From Fibrobacter sp. UWEL (GTDB taxonomy: Bacteria; Fibrobacterota; Fibrobacteria; Fibrobacterales; Fibrobacteraceae), in assembly GCF_900142535.1 (NCBI RefSeq), contig NZ_FRBE01000008.1, positions 62,001-126,000 of the forward strand: a stretch of DNA of 64,000 bases, in the 5' to 3' direction. The position numbers and the translations under genes were made by a program. Positions 9,887-17,969 of this stretch are shown here, piece by piece. The notes below the pieces were generated by a model, which worked only from the letters and a program-made list of their open reading frames with translations, was not told the DNA's origin and did not search any database. Numbering within the stretch: position 1 is the stretch's first letter; the number at the start of each line of letters is the position of its first letter.

Positions 9887-11043
9887 ATGGAAAATATCGC
9901 CTCCTTTAATCTGACCTGCATTGTCGTGTCCAACCTGTTGGGCATTTTGTTGCTGCTGGTTTTGCTGTCTGGAAACTTCTGGCGTTTCCGTGATAGCACT
10001 GCAGAAAACAAGGCCTTGAAGTGCGCTATGCTCTTCACGTTCATCAACTGCCTGATGGACCCTTTGACTTACGCCTTTGACGGTGCCTCTGGAACCTTCC
10101 TGCGGATTTTTCTTTACGCCGGAAATTCCTGGATTTACTTTGGCCAGATTGCGGCGGCTGTTAGCTGGGTGGTGTTCTTCTGCTATCACCTGAATGGCGG
10201 CGTCCCCAAGTTCCAGCGGGGCCTCCTGATTTTCGCCCAGTCCGTTGCGGGAATTCTGCTTTTGATCAACTTGTTCCATCCCATCGTATTTGAGATGACG
10301 GAAGCGAACGTCTATGAACGTCGCGCCCTGTTCTTCGTGTATGCTGTTGGCAATTACACCCTCTTTACGGATACCATCATTCTTTACGTGAAGGCCCGTA
10401 TCCGCGGTGGCAATCTAAAGTTCTTTCCCCTCTGGGTTTACATCATTCCCCTTACGGCAGGAGGCACCATCCAGTCTCTTGTTTATGGCGTGTCCGTGAA
10501 TTCCGCCTGCTTGGCAGTTGCCTTGGCCGGCGTTCTCGCCAGTTTACAGAACGAATCTACAGGGATTCTCTAACAGGTCTTTACAACCGCGCCTATCTAG
10601 ATTCCATCCTGAAGAAGGTGGTGAGAAAGCGCTTGAACATGACCGGCATTATGCTTGACCTGAATGGCTTCAAGGCCATCAATGATACCCAAGGTCATTC
10701 CGTCGGTGACCAGGCCCTGATTTCGGCGGCAGAGATTTTCCGCCGTGGTGTTGAAGACCTGGGCATCGTGATTCGCTATGCGGGGGATGAATTCATCATC
10801 ATGATCAACAGCCAGGATGACATTGACATTTCTACCTGCATGTCCAACATTCGCGATGGATTCCAGGAATTCAATAAAAACTCCGGCGCTTCCTACAAGT
10901 TGTCCGTATCCATGGGCTTTTGCAAACTGAATCTTGACGCCATCTCCGTGGATGAATTTCTGAACGAAATCGATTCCCGCATGTACGAGGATAAGAAGGC
11001 CTATTACGCCAAGAACACCCAAGTGGATCGCCGCCGTAGTTAG
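9887..11043 (+). pseudogene. Membrane diguanylate cyclase split by a -1 frameshift
   Basis: The first frame (9887-10573) encodes about 228 residues with six to seven hydrophobic segments and ends in a stop soon after QNES. From about 10552 the -1 frame continues without a stop into D-S-LTGLYNR, the canonical start of a GGDEF domain. It goes on to LDLNGFKAIND, and the active-site motif is AGDEF (about 10780-10795), ending at 11043. The two halves make one plausible c-di-GMP synthase of about 385 aa. A net single-base loss near 10550 would explain the break. It may be a real mutation or a sequencing error. No slippery heptamer is visible. Confidence 0.82.
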
Positions 11044-11067
11044 TAATAACTTTAAACTATTACTAAC
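11039..11067. repeat. AT-rich inverted repeat after the GGDEF gene
   Basis: A perfect 10-bp inverted repeat (GTTAGTAATA / TATTACTAAC) with a 9-nt loop overlaps the stop codon at 11041. It has no T-run, so it is a weak candidate for a transcript end or an operator. Confidence 0.4.
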
Positions 11068-11194
11068 GATAAATTTTACCCCTAGCAAGAGTCTCTTTTA
11101 TATTCCGCAGGGAGTATAATTCAGTAATTTATTGTGCTAGCTATAGGAACTAACTATATTTAAGCTGTTAAATCCGCGACATGGTCGCAAAGAA

Positions 11195-11221
11195 TGTCAT
11201 CCCCGGCTTGACCGGGGATCT
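11195..11221. repeat. Dispersed palindrome, TGTCATCCC..GGGATCT family
   Basis: A perfect 8-bp stem ATCCCCGG / CCGGGGAT (11199-11206 / 11212-11219) with a 5-nt loop is preceded by TGTC. Relatives of this element occur at 53921, 54704 and 54848. Here it lies in the leader of metY, just upstream of the ribosome binding site. Confidence 0.65.
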
Positions 11222-11247
11222 AACGGTTTAAATAAGAGGAAACAAAA

Positions 11248-12525
11248 ATGGCAAATCTCGAAACTTTGTGCGTTCAGGCTGGTTGGACCCCCAAGAAGGG
11301 CGAACCCCGCGTGCTCCCCATCTACCAGAGCACCACTTTCAAGTACGACACTTCCGCCCAGATGGCAGACCTGTTCGACCTGAAGGAATCCGGCTACTTC
11401 TACACCCGCCTGCAGAACCCCACCAACGACGCTGTTGCTAGCAAGATCGCCCAGCTGGAAGGTGGCGTAGGTGCCATGCTTACTTCCTCCGGTCAGGCTG
11501 CAAATTTCTACGCAGTATTCAACATCTGCGAAGCTGGCGACCACTTCATTTCCACTTCCGCAATCTATGGCGGTACCAGCAACCTCTTCAGCGTTACCAT
11601 GAAGAAGCTGGGCATCGAATGCACCTTTATCGACCAGGACGCTTCCGATGAAGAAATCGAGAAGGCTTTCCGTCCCAACACCAAGTGCGTCTTCGGCGAA
11701 ACTGTTGCAAACCCCGCCGGCAAGATTCTTGACCTGGAACGCTTTTCCAATATCGCCCATAAGCATGGCGTGCCCATGATCGTGGACAACACTTTCCCCA
11801 CCCCGATTCTTTGCCGTCCTTTTGAATTCGGTGTGGATATCGTGACCCACTCTACCACCAAGTACATGGACGGTCATGCCATGGCTGTGGGTGGCGCTGT
11901 GGTTGACAGCGGTAACTTTGACTGGGAAGCCCATCACGACAAGTTCAAGGGCCTCACCGAACCGGATCCCTCTTACCATGGTCTTCGTTACACTCAGGCT
12001 TTCGGCAAGCTCTGCTACATCACCAAGGCTACTGTGCAGCTCATGCGCGACCTGGGTTCCATTCAGAGCCCGCAGAACGCATTCCTCCTGAATGTTGGCC
12101 TGGAAACTCTGTTCCTCCGCATGCCCCGTCATTGCGAAAACGCTCTGGCCGCCGCCAAGTGGCTGAAGAACCACCCGAAGGTTGCCTGGGTGGACTACGC
12201 CGGTCTCGAAGACAACGCTTCCTACGCTCTGGCCCAGAAGCAGTTCAAGGGCGGCCTGCCCTGTGGCGTGCTCACCTTCGGTATCAAGGGTGGCCGCGAT
12301 AAGTCCATCCAGTTCATGGATGCCCTGAAGCTGGTTTGCATCGTGACCCATGTGGCCGACGCCCGTAGCTGCGTGCTCCATCCGGCTAGCCACACTCACC
12401 GCCAGCTCACCGATGAACAGCTCATCGAAGCAGGCGTTGCTCCTGACCTGATCCGCTTCAGCGTAGGTATCGAAAACATTGACGATATCATCGCCGATTT
12501 GGAACAGGCTTTGGCACAGGTGTAA
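11248..12525 (+). CDS. metY: O-acetylhomoserine aminocarboxypropyltransferase / cysteine synthase
   Basis: 425 aa, the normal length for the Cys/Met metabolism PLP-enzyme family. It makes homocysteine from O-acetylhomoserine and sulfide in the cytosol. Seen features are YTRLQNPT near residue 52, the SGQAANF block that binds cofactor phosphate, the D-NTFPTP stretch, and the PLP lysine in HSTTKYMDGH (about residue 208). The C-terminal HPASHTHRQ motif is typical of the MetY/Cys3 group. AAGAGGAAA precedes the ATG. The gene is monocistronic, followed by a terminator. No SAM or T-box riboswitch was recognised in the 200-nt leader. Confidence 0.93.
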   Translation: MANLETLCVQAGWTPKKGEPRVLPIYQSTTFKYDTSAQMADLFDLKESGYFYTRLQNPTNDAVASKIAQLEGGVGAMLTSSGQAANFYAVFNICEAGDHFISTSAIYGGTSNLFSVTMKKLGIECTFIDQDASDEEIEKAFRPNTKCVFGETVANPAGKILDLERFSNIAHKHGVPMIVDNTFPTPILCRPFEFGVDIVTHSTTKYMDGHAMAVGGAVVDSGNFDWEAHHDKFKGLTEPDPSYHGLRYTQAFGKLCYITKATVQLMRDLGSIQSPQNAFLLNVGLETLFLRMPRHCENALAAAKWLKNHPKVAWVDYAGLEDNASYALAQKQFKGGLPCGVLTFGIKGGRDKSIQFMDALKLVCIVTHVADARSCVLHPASHTHRQLTDEQLIEAGVAPDLIRFSVGIENIDDIIADLEQALAQV

Positions 12526-12619
12526 CAGGTGTGAGGGCGGCCTTCTCCCGCGAAAAAAATCCAGAAAAAACGCGGCGGAGCCGCCTAGCCTTATCTCGTA
12601 ATTTGTAAATCAAATAAAG

Positions 12620-12656
12620 AACAAGACCTGCAAAAAAGTAGGCCTTGTTTTTTTTG
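12620..12656 (+). terminator. Terminator after metY
   Basis: An imperfect 12-bp stem, AACAAGACCTGC against GTAGGCCTTGTT, with an A-rich loop, is followed by a run of T. It separates metY from the restriction-modification genes. Confidence 0.75.
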
Positions 12657-12705
12657 TCATTTTACTGTCAAAAACAAAATGTATATTTATGAAAAAGGCG
12701 AATCT

Positions 12706-13539
12706 ATGGCAAAAAAGAATCAATCAAAACGTTTGACTAGCCAGCATAAGGAATCCAAAGGAGCGAAGGGTATTTTTGGGGACGAGGCAAAGTATCATGA
12801 CATGGACGTGTCCGACCTCTCCGTTCTGGCCAAGGATCTTCTAGAAAAAGATTATCCGCAGTTGGTCTTTAGATACAGGAAAAGCGTTTCCAAGAAAGAA
12901 ATAAATGAATCCCTAGCTCAAATTGACCCTGAATTAGGACAGACTCTTTTTGTTGAAGATTCAAGTATCAAGCCGGATGGTGGAATAATTGAGGTTAAGG
13001 ATGATAATGGTAACTGGCGTATAGTTTTAGTTTCTGAGGCTAAACGCCAGGGTAAGGATATTGAAAATATCAAGCAAGGAAAGTTGGTTGGCAAAAAAAA
13101 TGATCAGGATATAATGAATGCAGGGAACGCCATCGAGCGAGCCCATAAAAACATTTCAGAAATAGCAAATTTTATGTTAAAGGAATCCTATTTCCCCTAT
13201 GTCCTTTTCTTGGAGGGTTCCAATTTTTTGACAAAAGATGTTGTGGTTGAAAGGCCTGATGGGAGAATGGTTACTTTGGCTTGTAATTCAGGTGCTATCA
13301 ATAGAATTGATCGCCTAACGGCGTCAAACTATGGTATGCCGATAAACAAGAATCTATGTAAGAACAAGGTTATCCAAGTTGACGATTCTTGTGTAATGCT
13401 CCATGCAGCATCTCTTTATACCCAGGGAGACGGAAAACGCTGGAGTATCAAGGATATGATTAAGGTTATGCTGGATGTTGCGAAAACGTCCTTGCAAATG
13501 CTAGGAAGAGACTTGTTCAAACAACTGACAAAATCGTAA
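12706..13539 (+). CDS. EcoRI-like type II restriction endonuclease
   Basis: 277 aa from the ATG at 12706, exactly the length of EcoRI. An in-frame ATG 27 nt upstream is less likely because the protein beginning MAKKNQSKRLT aligns with the EcoRI N terminus. Catalytic residues Asp91, Glu111 and Lys113 sit at the same numbers as in EcoRI (KPDGG and SEAKRQGKD). The recognition segment GNAIERxHKNISEIANFML is conserved, as are FLEGSNFLT and NYGMPIN. This predicts cleavage of GAATTC. It forms a two-gene unit with the methyltransferase 12 nt downstream. No controller gene is present. Base composition is more AT-rich than the surroundings, consistent with transfer. Confidence 0.95.
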   Translation: MAKKNQSKRLTSQHKESKGAKGIFGDEAKYHDMDVSDLSVLAKDLLEKDYPQLVFRYRKSVSKKEINESLAQIDPELGQTLFVEDSSIKPDGGIIEVKDDNGNWRIVLVSEAKRQGKDIENIKQGKLVGKKNDQDIMNAGNAIERAHKNISEIANFMLKESYFPYVLFLEGSNFLTKDVVVERPDGRMVTLACNSGAINRIDRLTASNYGMPINKNLCKNKVIQVDDSCVMLHAASLYTQGDGKRWSIKDMIKVMLDVAKTSLQMLGRDLFKQLTKS

Positions 13540-13551
13540 TAGGGTGCTCGT

Positions 13552-14508
13552 ATGGTTCGTAAAGTAAATCATTCCCTTTTAGATAATGCCAAGGTACAAA
13601 AAAAGGATGAGTTTTATACGCAGCTTTCGGATATCGAAAGAGAGTTGCAATATTACAAAAAACATTTTAAGAACAAAACTGTTTTCTGTAACTGTGATGA
13701 TGTAAAAGTCAGCAATTTCTACAAATACTTTGTGGAGCATTTTGAAGAACTTGGCTTGAAAAGGCTAATTTGCGCATGCTACAAAAAGAATGAACCAGAC
13801 TTATTTTCTAAAACAGAGTCTGCGTTCTACTACGAATATACTGGCAAAGAAAAAAAATATCCAGCTAAGAAGGATGTATCTTTCTTCAAGGGCGATGGCG
13901 ATTTTCGCAGTAAGGAAAGTATTGAACTGCTGAAAAAAGCGGACATTGTTGTTACGAATCCTCCTTTTTCGTTATTTAGAGAATTTGTCTCTCAGCTAGA
14001 TGAATTCAACAAGAAATTTCTGATAATAAGTAATATAAATGCGATTACTTATAAGGAGGTTTTTGCGCTCATCAAGGAAAATAAAGTTTGGATGGGTGTG
14101 AATATGGGACGAGGCATTTCGGGATTTATCGTTCCCGATCATTATGAGCTTTATGGCCTAGAGACTAAGATAAATGAGGCTGGAGAAAGAATTATATCTC
14201 CGAACAATTGTATGTGGCTCACGAATCTAGACAATGCCCAAAGACATGAATTTATTCCTTTGACCAAGGAATATTGTGGAAACGAAAGTGCCTATCCTCG
14301 TTTTGACAATTATAACGCGATTAATGTAAATAAAACCCAGGATATTCCTATGGATTATAAGGGAATTATGGGGGTTCCCATTACATTCTTGCACAGATTC
14401 AATCCAGACCAATTCAAAATCATCAAATTTCGCAAAGGAGATGATGACCGGGACTTGGCGATAAACGGCAAACCGACATATTTTAGAATATTGATTCAAG
14501 GGTGCTGA
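13552..14508 (+). CDS. EcoRI-like adenine-specific DNA methyltransferase
   Basis: 318 aa against 326 in M.EcoRI. The N-terminal KKDEFYTQLxDIERELxxYKxHF block, the NCDD motif and the catalytic NPPF motif (TNPPFSLFREFV, about residues 143-154) match the EcoRI methylase family (PF13651). It should methylate the second adenine of GAATTC from S-adenosylmethionine and so protect host DNA from the endonuclease encoded just upstream. Only 12 nt separate the genes, so they are probably co-transcribed. A strong terminator follows. Confidence 0.95.
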   Translation: MVRKVNHSLLDNAKVQKKDEFYTQLSDIERELQYYKKHFKNKTVFCNCDDVKVSNFYKYFVEHFEELGLKRLICACYKKNEPDLFSKTESAFYYEYTGKEKKYPAKKDVSFFKGDGDFRSKESIELLKKADIVVTNPPFSLFREFVSQLDEFNKKFLIISNINAITYKEVFALIKENKVWMGVNMGRGISGFIVPDHYELYGLETKINEAGERIISPNNCMWLTNLDNAQRHEFIPLTKEYCGNESAYPRFDNYNAINVNKTQDIPMDYKGIMGVPITFLHRFNPDQFKIIKFRKGDDDRDLAINGKPTYFRILIQGC

Positions 14509-14538
14509 TGCATCAAGAAACCAGCTCTGAGCAAAAAA

Positions 14539-14570
14539 CTCCCGCGACGTACAATCGCGGGAGATTTTGT
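14539..14570 (+). terminator. Terminator after the EcoRI-like genes
   Basis: A perfect 9-bp stem CTCCCGCGA / TCGCGGGAG (14539-14547 / 14555-14563) with a 7-nt loop is followed by ATTTTGTTT. Confidence 0.85.
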
Positions 14571-14592
14571 TTATATTTCAAAAGAGGTCCTC

Positions 14593-15510
14593 ATGAAATT
14601 TCGTATTTGCAATATAGCCTTGGCAATGTTGTTCATTGTTCTGCTGGTAGGGTGTGGTACTCCCGTTTATAGACAAGGTATCGTTAACAAGGGCTCTTTT
14701 GAAATCGGGGTGCCGGAGAATTTTGCCGGTGTAGGAAAGGCCATTCCTGAAAATTCCACTATCAACAGTTTTTCCGTTGGCTTTGATTATACCACGTCTG
14801 CCGAGATGAAGGTGAGCGGAGTCAAGAATTCGGAACTTAAACTCAGCGATTACGACCCTTTGTACGGCGGTTCCGATAATGATTTCACCGTTATAAAAGA
14901 AACGAAAGTCAAGAGTTTCAAGTATAAAAGAAATCGTTTTCCTCTATCTGCAAGCTATACGCGCCTTACCAAAAAGTCATCTGAGTTCTATGGTTTTTCT
15001 GCGGGGGTTGATCCTGAGCCCTATGGTCGCTTTATTTTCGGGGCCAACAAGGAATCCTTTGAATTTGGCGGCTATGTAGACTTGGGACTGGGAGTTTTTG
15101 GAATTGGAGACGTGACGGTTGACTATTACGAATGTCTGTACGTTTATTCAAAGGAAGAACGGTGTTCCGAACGGACCAAGGAACGGCATTTCGAGACAGA
15201 TGACGGGGCCTTCTGGCGGGCAGGCCTTGGAGTTTTTGCCTCATACTTTGTGAAGAACTTTGCCCTATCATACTCTCCATATCTGTATAAACCGCATCTC
15301 CAGGAATTTTTTGACATAAAGGATGAGGACGGAATTTCTGCGGAATTTGGAATACCTGTAATCTATCCGTGGGTGCTTAGCCAGTATGCCGGTGCGTCCC
15401 TGTGGCTTAACGAGCACTGGAAAGTGTCCCTAGGCGTAACAGTGTTGAACAGTCTGGATTTTGATGACTTCTTCTTGACAGCCAACGGCTCCATAGGATT
15501 CTGGTTCTAG
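14593..15510 (+). CDS. Lipoprotein with probable beta-barrel character, unknown function
   Basis: 305 aa. The signal peptide ends in a lipobox, LLVGC, with Cys at about residue 21, so the protein is probably lipid-anchored. The mature part is rich in alternating aromatic/hydrophobic strands and Gly, and ends in GFWF. A terminal aromatic residue is typical of outer-membrane barrels. It may be an outer-membrane or surface-layer protein. I do not recognise a family. The ATG follows AAAGAGG at good spacing. It stands alone between the restriction-modification terminator and a convergent transporter gene. Confidence 0.75.
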   Translation: MKFRICNIALAMLFIVLLVGCGTPVYRQGIVNKGSFEIGVPENFAGVGKAIPENSTINSFSVGFDYTTSAEMKVSGVKNSELKLSDYDPLYGGSDNDFTVIKETKVKSFKYKRNRFPLSASYTRLTKKSSEFYGFSAGVDPEPYGRFIFGANKESFEFGGYVDLGLGVFGIGDVTVDYYECLYVYSKEERCSERTKERHFETDDGAFWRAGLGVFASYFVKNFALSYSPYLYKPHLQEFFDIKDEDGISAEFGIPVIYPWVLSQYAGASLWLNEHWKVSLGVTVLNSLDFDDFFLTANGSIGFWF

Positions 15511-15520
15511 TGCGAATTTC

Positions 15521-15634
15521 TTAACGGTCCAGAGTCCATTGGCAATATTCCAGGGGCTCAAATCCCAGCTTCTTGTACAGGAGTACTGCAGCTTCGTTGG
15601 AATAGGTTTTGGTGACCGCGCCATAGCCCGCGGT
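15521..15634 (-). pseudogene. C-terminal remnant of a GNAT acetyltransferase
   Basis: About 37 codons read, in the same frame directly behind the stop of the EamA gene, a typical GNAT C terminus: SNEAAVLLYKKLGFEP followed by a final beta-strand. The stop complement is at 15521-15523. There is no start codon and no acetyl-CoA-binding motif A, so only the tail of a gene survives, probably after a deletion that joined it to the transporter gene. Confidence 0.7.
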
Positions 15635-16570
15635 TTATCGTTTCTTGTATTCCGCCATGATCATGCCAGTCACAATGGCGGCGGCACCTGCAATGGCTAC
15701 GGAGGAAATGTGTTCCCCGATGGTGATGGCTGCCGTAATGATGGTAATGAGAGGGAGGGCGAAAATGTAGTTGGAAGCAAGAACTGTTCCCAACCTTTCC
15801 ATTACTTTATTCCAGATCAGGTAACCAAACAGGTTGCTGAAAATGCAGAGGCATAAAAAGTTGCCTATGACCACCGGTTCCTTGAAGGCGTCCCATGGAA
15901 TAGGATGTGCGACGAAATTCCCTTCGGTTCCAAGGCCGAAGTAGTCCAATGCGAAAATGGGAAGGGATGTCAAAAATCCATAGAAGAAAATTTTTCGGAT
16001 GGCGAATAGGGTGGAATACTTGCTCCGAACCGATTCCGTGGAGTAGGAATAGACGGTCCAGGCAATGGCTGCGCCGAAGGCCAGCATGTCGCCTACGGGG
16101 GAGAGTTTCAGCACGAATTTCCCGTTAAGGACCACCAGGATCATTCCAAGGAAGGTGATGAAGGAACCTGCGATTTGTCGTTTGCACAACTGCTCCCGCT
16201 TAAAGAGGAATACGCCCACCAGCATGATCAACAGGGGGTTGGTGCATACGATCAGGGAAACGTTGCTGCTCTGTGAAATGGTGAGGGCGGTGTTTTCCGA
16301 CCAGAAGTAGATGGTGCAGCCGGTGACGCCGCCTAGCAGGAAGAATAGTTCATCTTTCCAGCTGTTGGAGCGGAAGCGAATATTTCGTAACCCTACTACC
16401 AGCAGCATCAAATAAGTTGCCGCGAAGCGGATGGTGAAAATCTGCACCGCGGAAAAACCGTGGTTGATCAGCACCTTGGTGCTCACGAAGCTTGTGCCCC
16501 AGAACAAAATGGTGATAATGGCAAAAAGATGCCACACCGCCAAGGAACCCGAAGATGTCTTGATGCCCAT
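15635..16570 (-). CDS. EamA/DMT-family transporter
   Basis: 311 aa from the ATG at 16570; a GTG four codons upstream is an alternative. About ten hydrophobic helices occur in two homologous halves. The first half starts with a WGTSFVSTKVL motif and the second has AIAWTVYS, as in EamA/RhaT drug-metabolite exporters of the inner membrane. The substrate is unknown. A TATATTTG element lies 11 nt before the ATG on this strand. Confidence 0.85.
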   Translation of the reverse strand: MGIKTSSGSLAVWHLFAIITILFWGTSFVSTKVLINHGFSAVQIFTIRFAATYLMLLVVGLRNIRFRSNSWKDELFFLLGGVTGCTIYFWSENTALTISQSSNVSLIVCTNPLLIMLVGVFLFKREQLCKRQIAGSFITFLGMILVVLNGKFVLKLSPVGDMLAFGAAIAWTVYSYSTESVRSKYSTLFAIRKIFFYGFLTSLPIFALDYFGLGTEGNFVAHPIPWDAFKEPVVIGNFLCLCIFSNLFGYLIWNKVMERLGTVLASNYIFALPLITIITAAITIGEHISSVAIAGAAAIVTGMIMAEYKKR

Positions 16571-16647
16571 TTTCACGGGCACAAATATAAAATCAAAAAA
16601 ACTACATTTGGGGTAACACTTTTACTTCCCTGTGGTGTTTTACAGGT

Positions 16648-17151
16648 ATGAATAGGCAAGATATTGCAGACAGAATGGCTTTTTCCAAGGTTTACGAGAC
16701 CTTCGCACCCATGGTGATGCGTCGCTGCCTCGCTCTCCTGAAGGATGAAGCCGAAGCCAGCGATATGATGCAGAACGTCTTTTTACGGATTTATACCAAC
16801 CGGAACACCCTGGATCTTTCGTCTCCGTCCAGCCTTCTGTGGAATACGGCTACCAGGCTTTGCCTGAATCGTATTCGCGACAAGAAACGCCGCGGCCTCC
16901 ATGTGGACTGCAGCGAAATGCTGTTGCAGATTGCTGTAGCCGACGACGAGCAGGATGCCTATGCAGCCGCCGGAATCCTCACGAAGATTTTCGCCAAGGA
17001 GCCGGAATCCACCCGCACCATGGCCGTTTTGCATTTCGTCGACGGCATGACTTTAGAAGAAACGGCAGAAGCTGTTGGACTTTCCGTTAGCGGTGTCCGT
17101 AAACGTCTCCGCACTTTGCAGGAGAAGGTCAAGAATCTGGAGGTAAAGTAA
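16648..17151 (+). CDS. ECF-type RNA polymerase sigma factor
   Basis: 167 aa. Region 2 (about 10-80) includes the DEAEASDMMQNVFLRI stretch, and region 4 (about 110-160) is a helix-turn-helix with LEETAEAVGLSVSGVRKRL. There is no sigma-3 domain, as expected for group 4 sigma factors that direct RNA polymerase to a small regulon. The stop overlaps the start of a membrane protein with the layout of an anti-sigma factor (TAATG), and a caspase-like gene follows in the same way, so the three form one operon. Confidence 0.88.
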   Translation: MNRQDIADRMAFSKVYETFAPMVMRRCLALLKDEAEASDMMQNVFLRIYTNRNTLDLSSPSSLLWNTATRLCLNRIRDKKRRGLHVDCSEMLLQIAVADDEQDAYAAAGILTKIFAKEPESTRTMAVLHFVDGMTLEETAEAVGLSVSGVRKRLRTLQEKVKNLEVK

Positions 17152-17969
17152 TGAATTCCAAGAATTTTGGTCCCGTATCGGACTACAAGATGGAGCAGTA
17201 CCTGATTGGTGCTTTGCCCGAAAAAGAAATGAAGGAACTTCAGGAACGTGAAGCATCCGACGAAATTTTTGCAGCCCGCGTGGCAAGCCTGAAGGAACAG
17301 AACGAAAAGATTCTGGCAGAGAACCCCTTTGAGAATCTGGCTCTTGACTTGGACAAGCTGGATGCTGCGAATGGTGATGCTGGCGTAAGCACCGCAGATA
17401 TTCATGCGACGGTGGCCCGCTTCAACATCCTGAAGATTGCGGCTGCGGTGGTAATTGCCCTGGGCATTTTCTCTGCGGTATTTGTGGGTGGCAAGTCTGA
17501 CGTCATTCAGGAATCCGTGACTACACAAAATGCGGGCGTGGATGTGGCCATGGCCACTGTAGATTCCGACACTCGCATCAAGGGTTTGGACGCCCGCATG
17601 GAAGTGTGGAAAAAGTCTGAAAGCGGAATTGTTCAGATGGATGACATGTCCACCGCTTCCGAAGGGGATGAAATTCAGCTCCGCTACTCCGTTCCGGAAA
17701 AATGCTACGGCATGATTTTCAGTATGGATGGTAACGGTGCTTTGACAGTGCACCTGGGTAATGACAACGAAGCCGTTGCCCTGGAGCCGGGAAAGATGGT
17801 GTCTCTGCCTTACGCCTATAAGCTGGACGATGCACCGCACTTTGAAAAATTCTTCCTGCTGACTTCCGCGAAGGAGTTCGCCGTATATGCCGGCAAGCTG
17901 GATGAAATCTTGAAACAGGACGGCCTCAAGGCTGTTACTGTAACGCTTCGTAAGAATGGGGGAGTATAA
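17151..17969 (+). CDS. Membrane protein, probable anti-sigma factor with DUF4384-like domain
   Basis: 272 aa. An N-terminal cytoplasmic segment (about 1-88) contains DYKMEQYLIGALPEKE, resembling the zinc-less anti-sigma start seen in many ECF pairs. One transmembrane helix lies at about 89-108. The extracytoplasmic part contains a beta-rich domain (about 150-250; YGMIFSMDGNGALTVHLG) like the DUF4384 domains found beside or inside caspase-like proteins. Position between the sigma factor and the caspase gene, with one-base overlaps at both ends, supports an anti-sigma or signal-transmission role. This is inference. Confidence 0.65.
   Translation: MNSKNFGPVSDYKMEQYLIGALPEKEMKELQEREASDEIFAARVASLKEQNEKILAENPFENLALDLDKLDAANGDAGVSTADIHATVARFNILKIAAAVVIALGIFSAVFVGGKSDVIQESVTTQNAGVDVAMATVDSDTRIKGLDARMEVWKKSESGIVQMDDMSTASEGDEIQLRYSVPEKCYGMIFSMDGNGALTVHLGNDNEAVALEPGKMVSLPYAYKLDDAPHFEKFFLLTSAKEFAVYAGKLDEILKQDGLKAVTVTLRKNGGV

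Noticed and set aside
10550-10575. Programmed frameshift in the GGDEF gene
   Set aside because: No slippery heptamer and no downstream stimulatory structure are visible. A mutation or sequencing error is simpler.
11044-11247. SAM or T-box riboswitch upstream of metY
   Set aside because: No conserved core of either class was found; the leader contains an AT palindrome and a dispersed repeat only.
11197-12399. 400-codon open frame on the minus strand
   Set aside because: It is antisense to the well-conserved metY gene; such long shadow frames arise from the host's codon bias.
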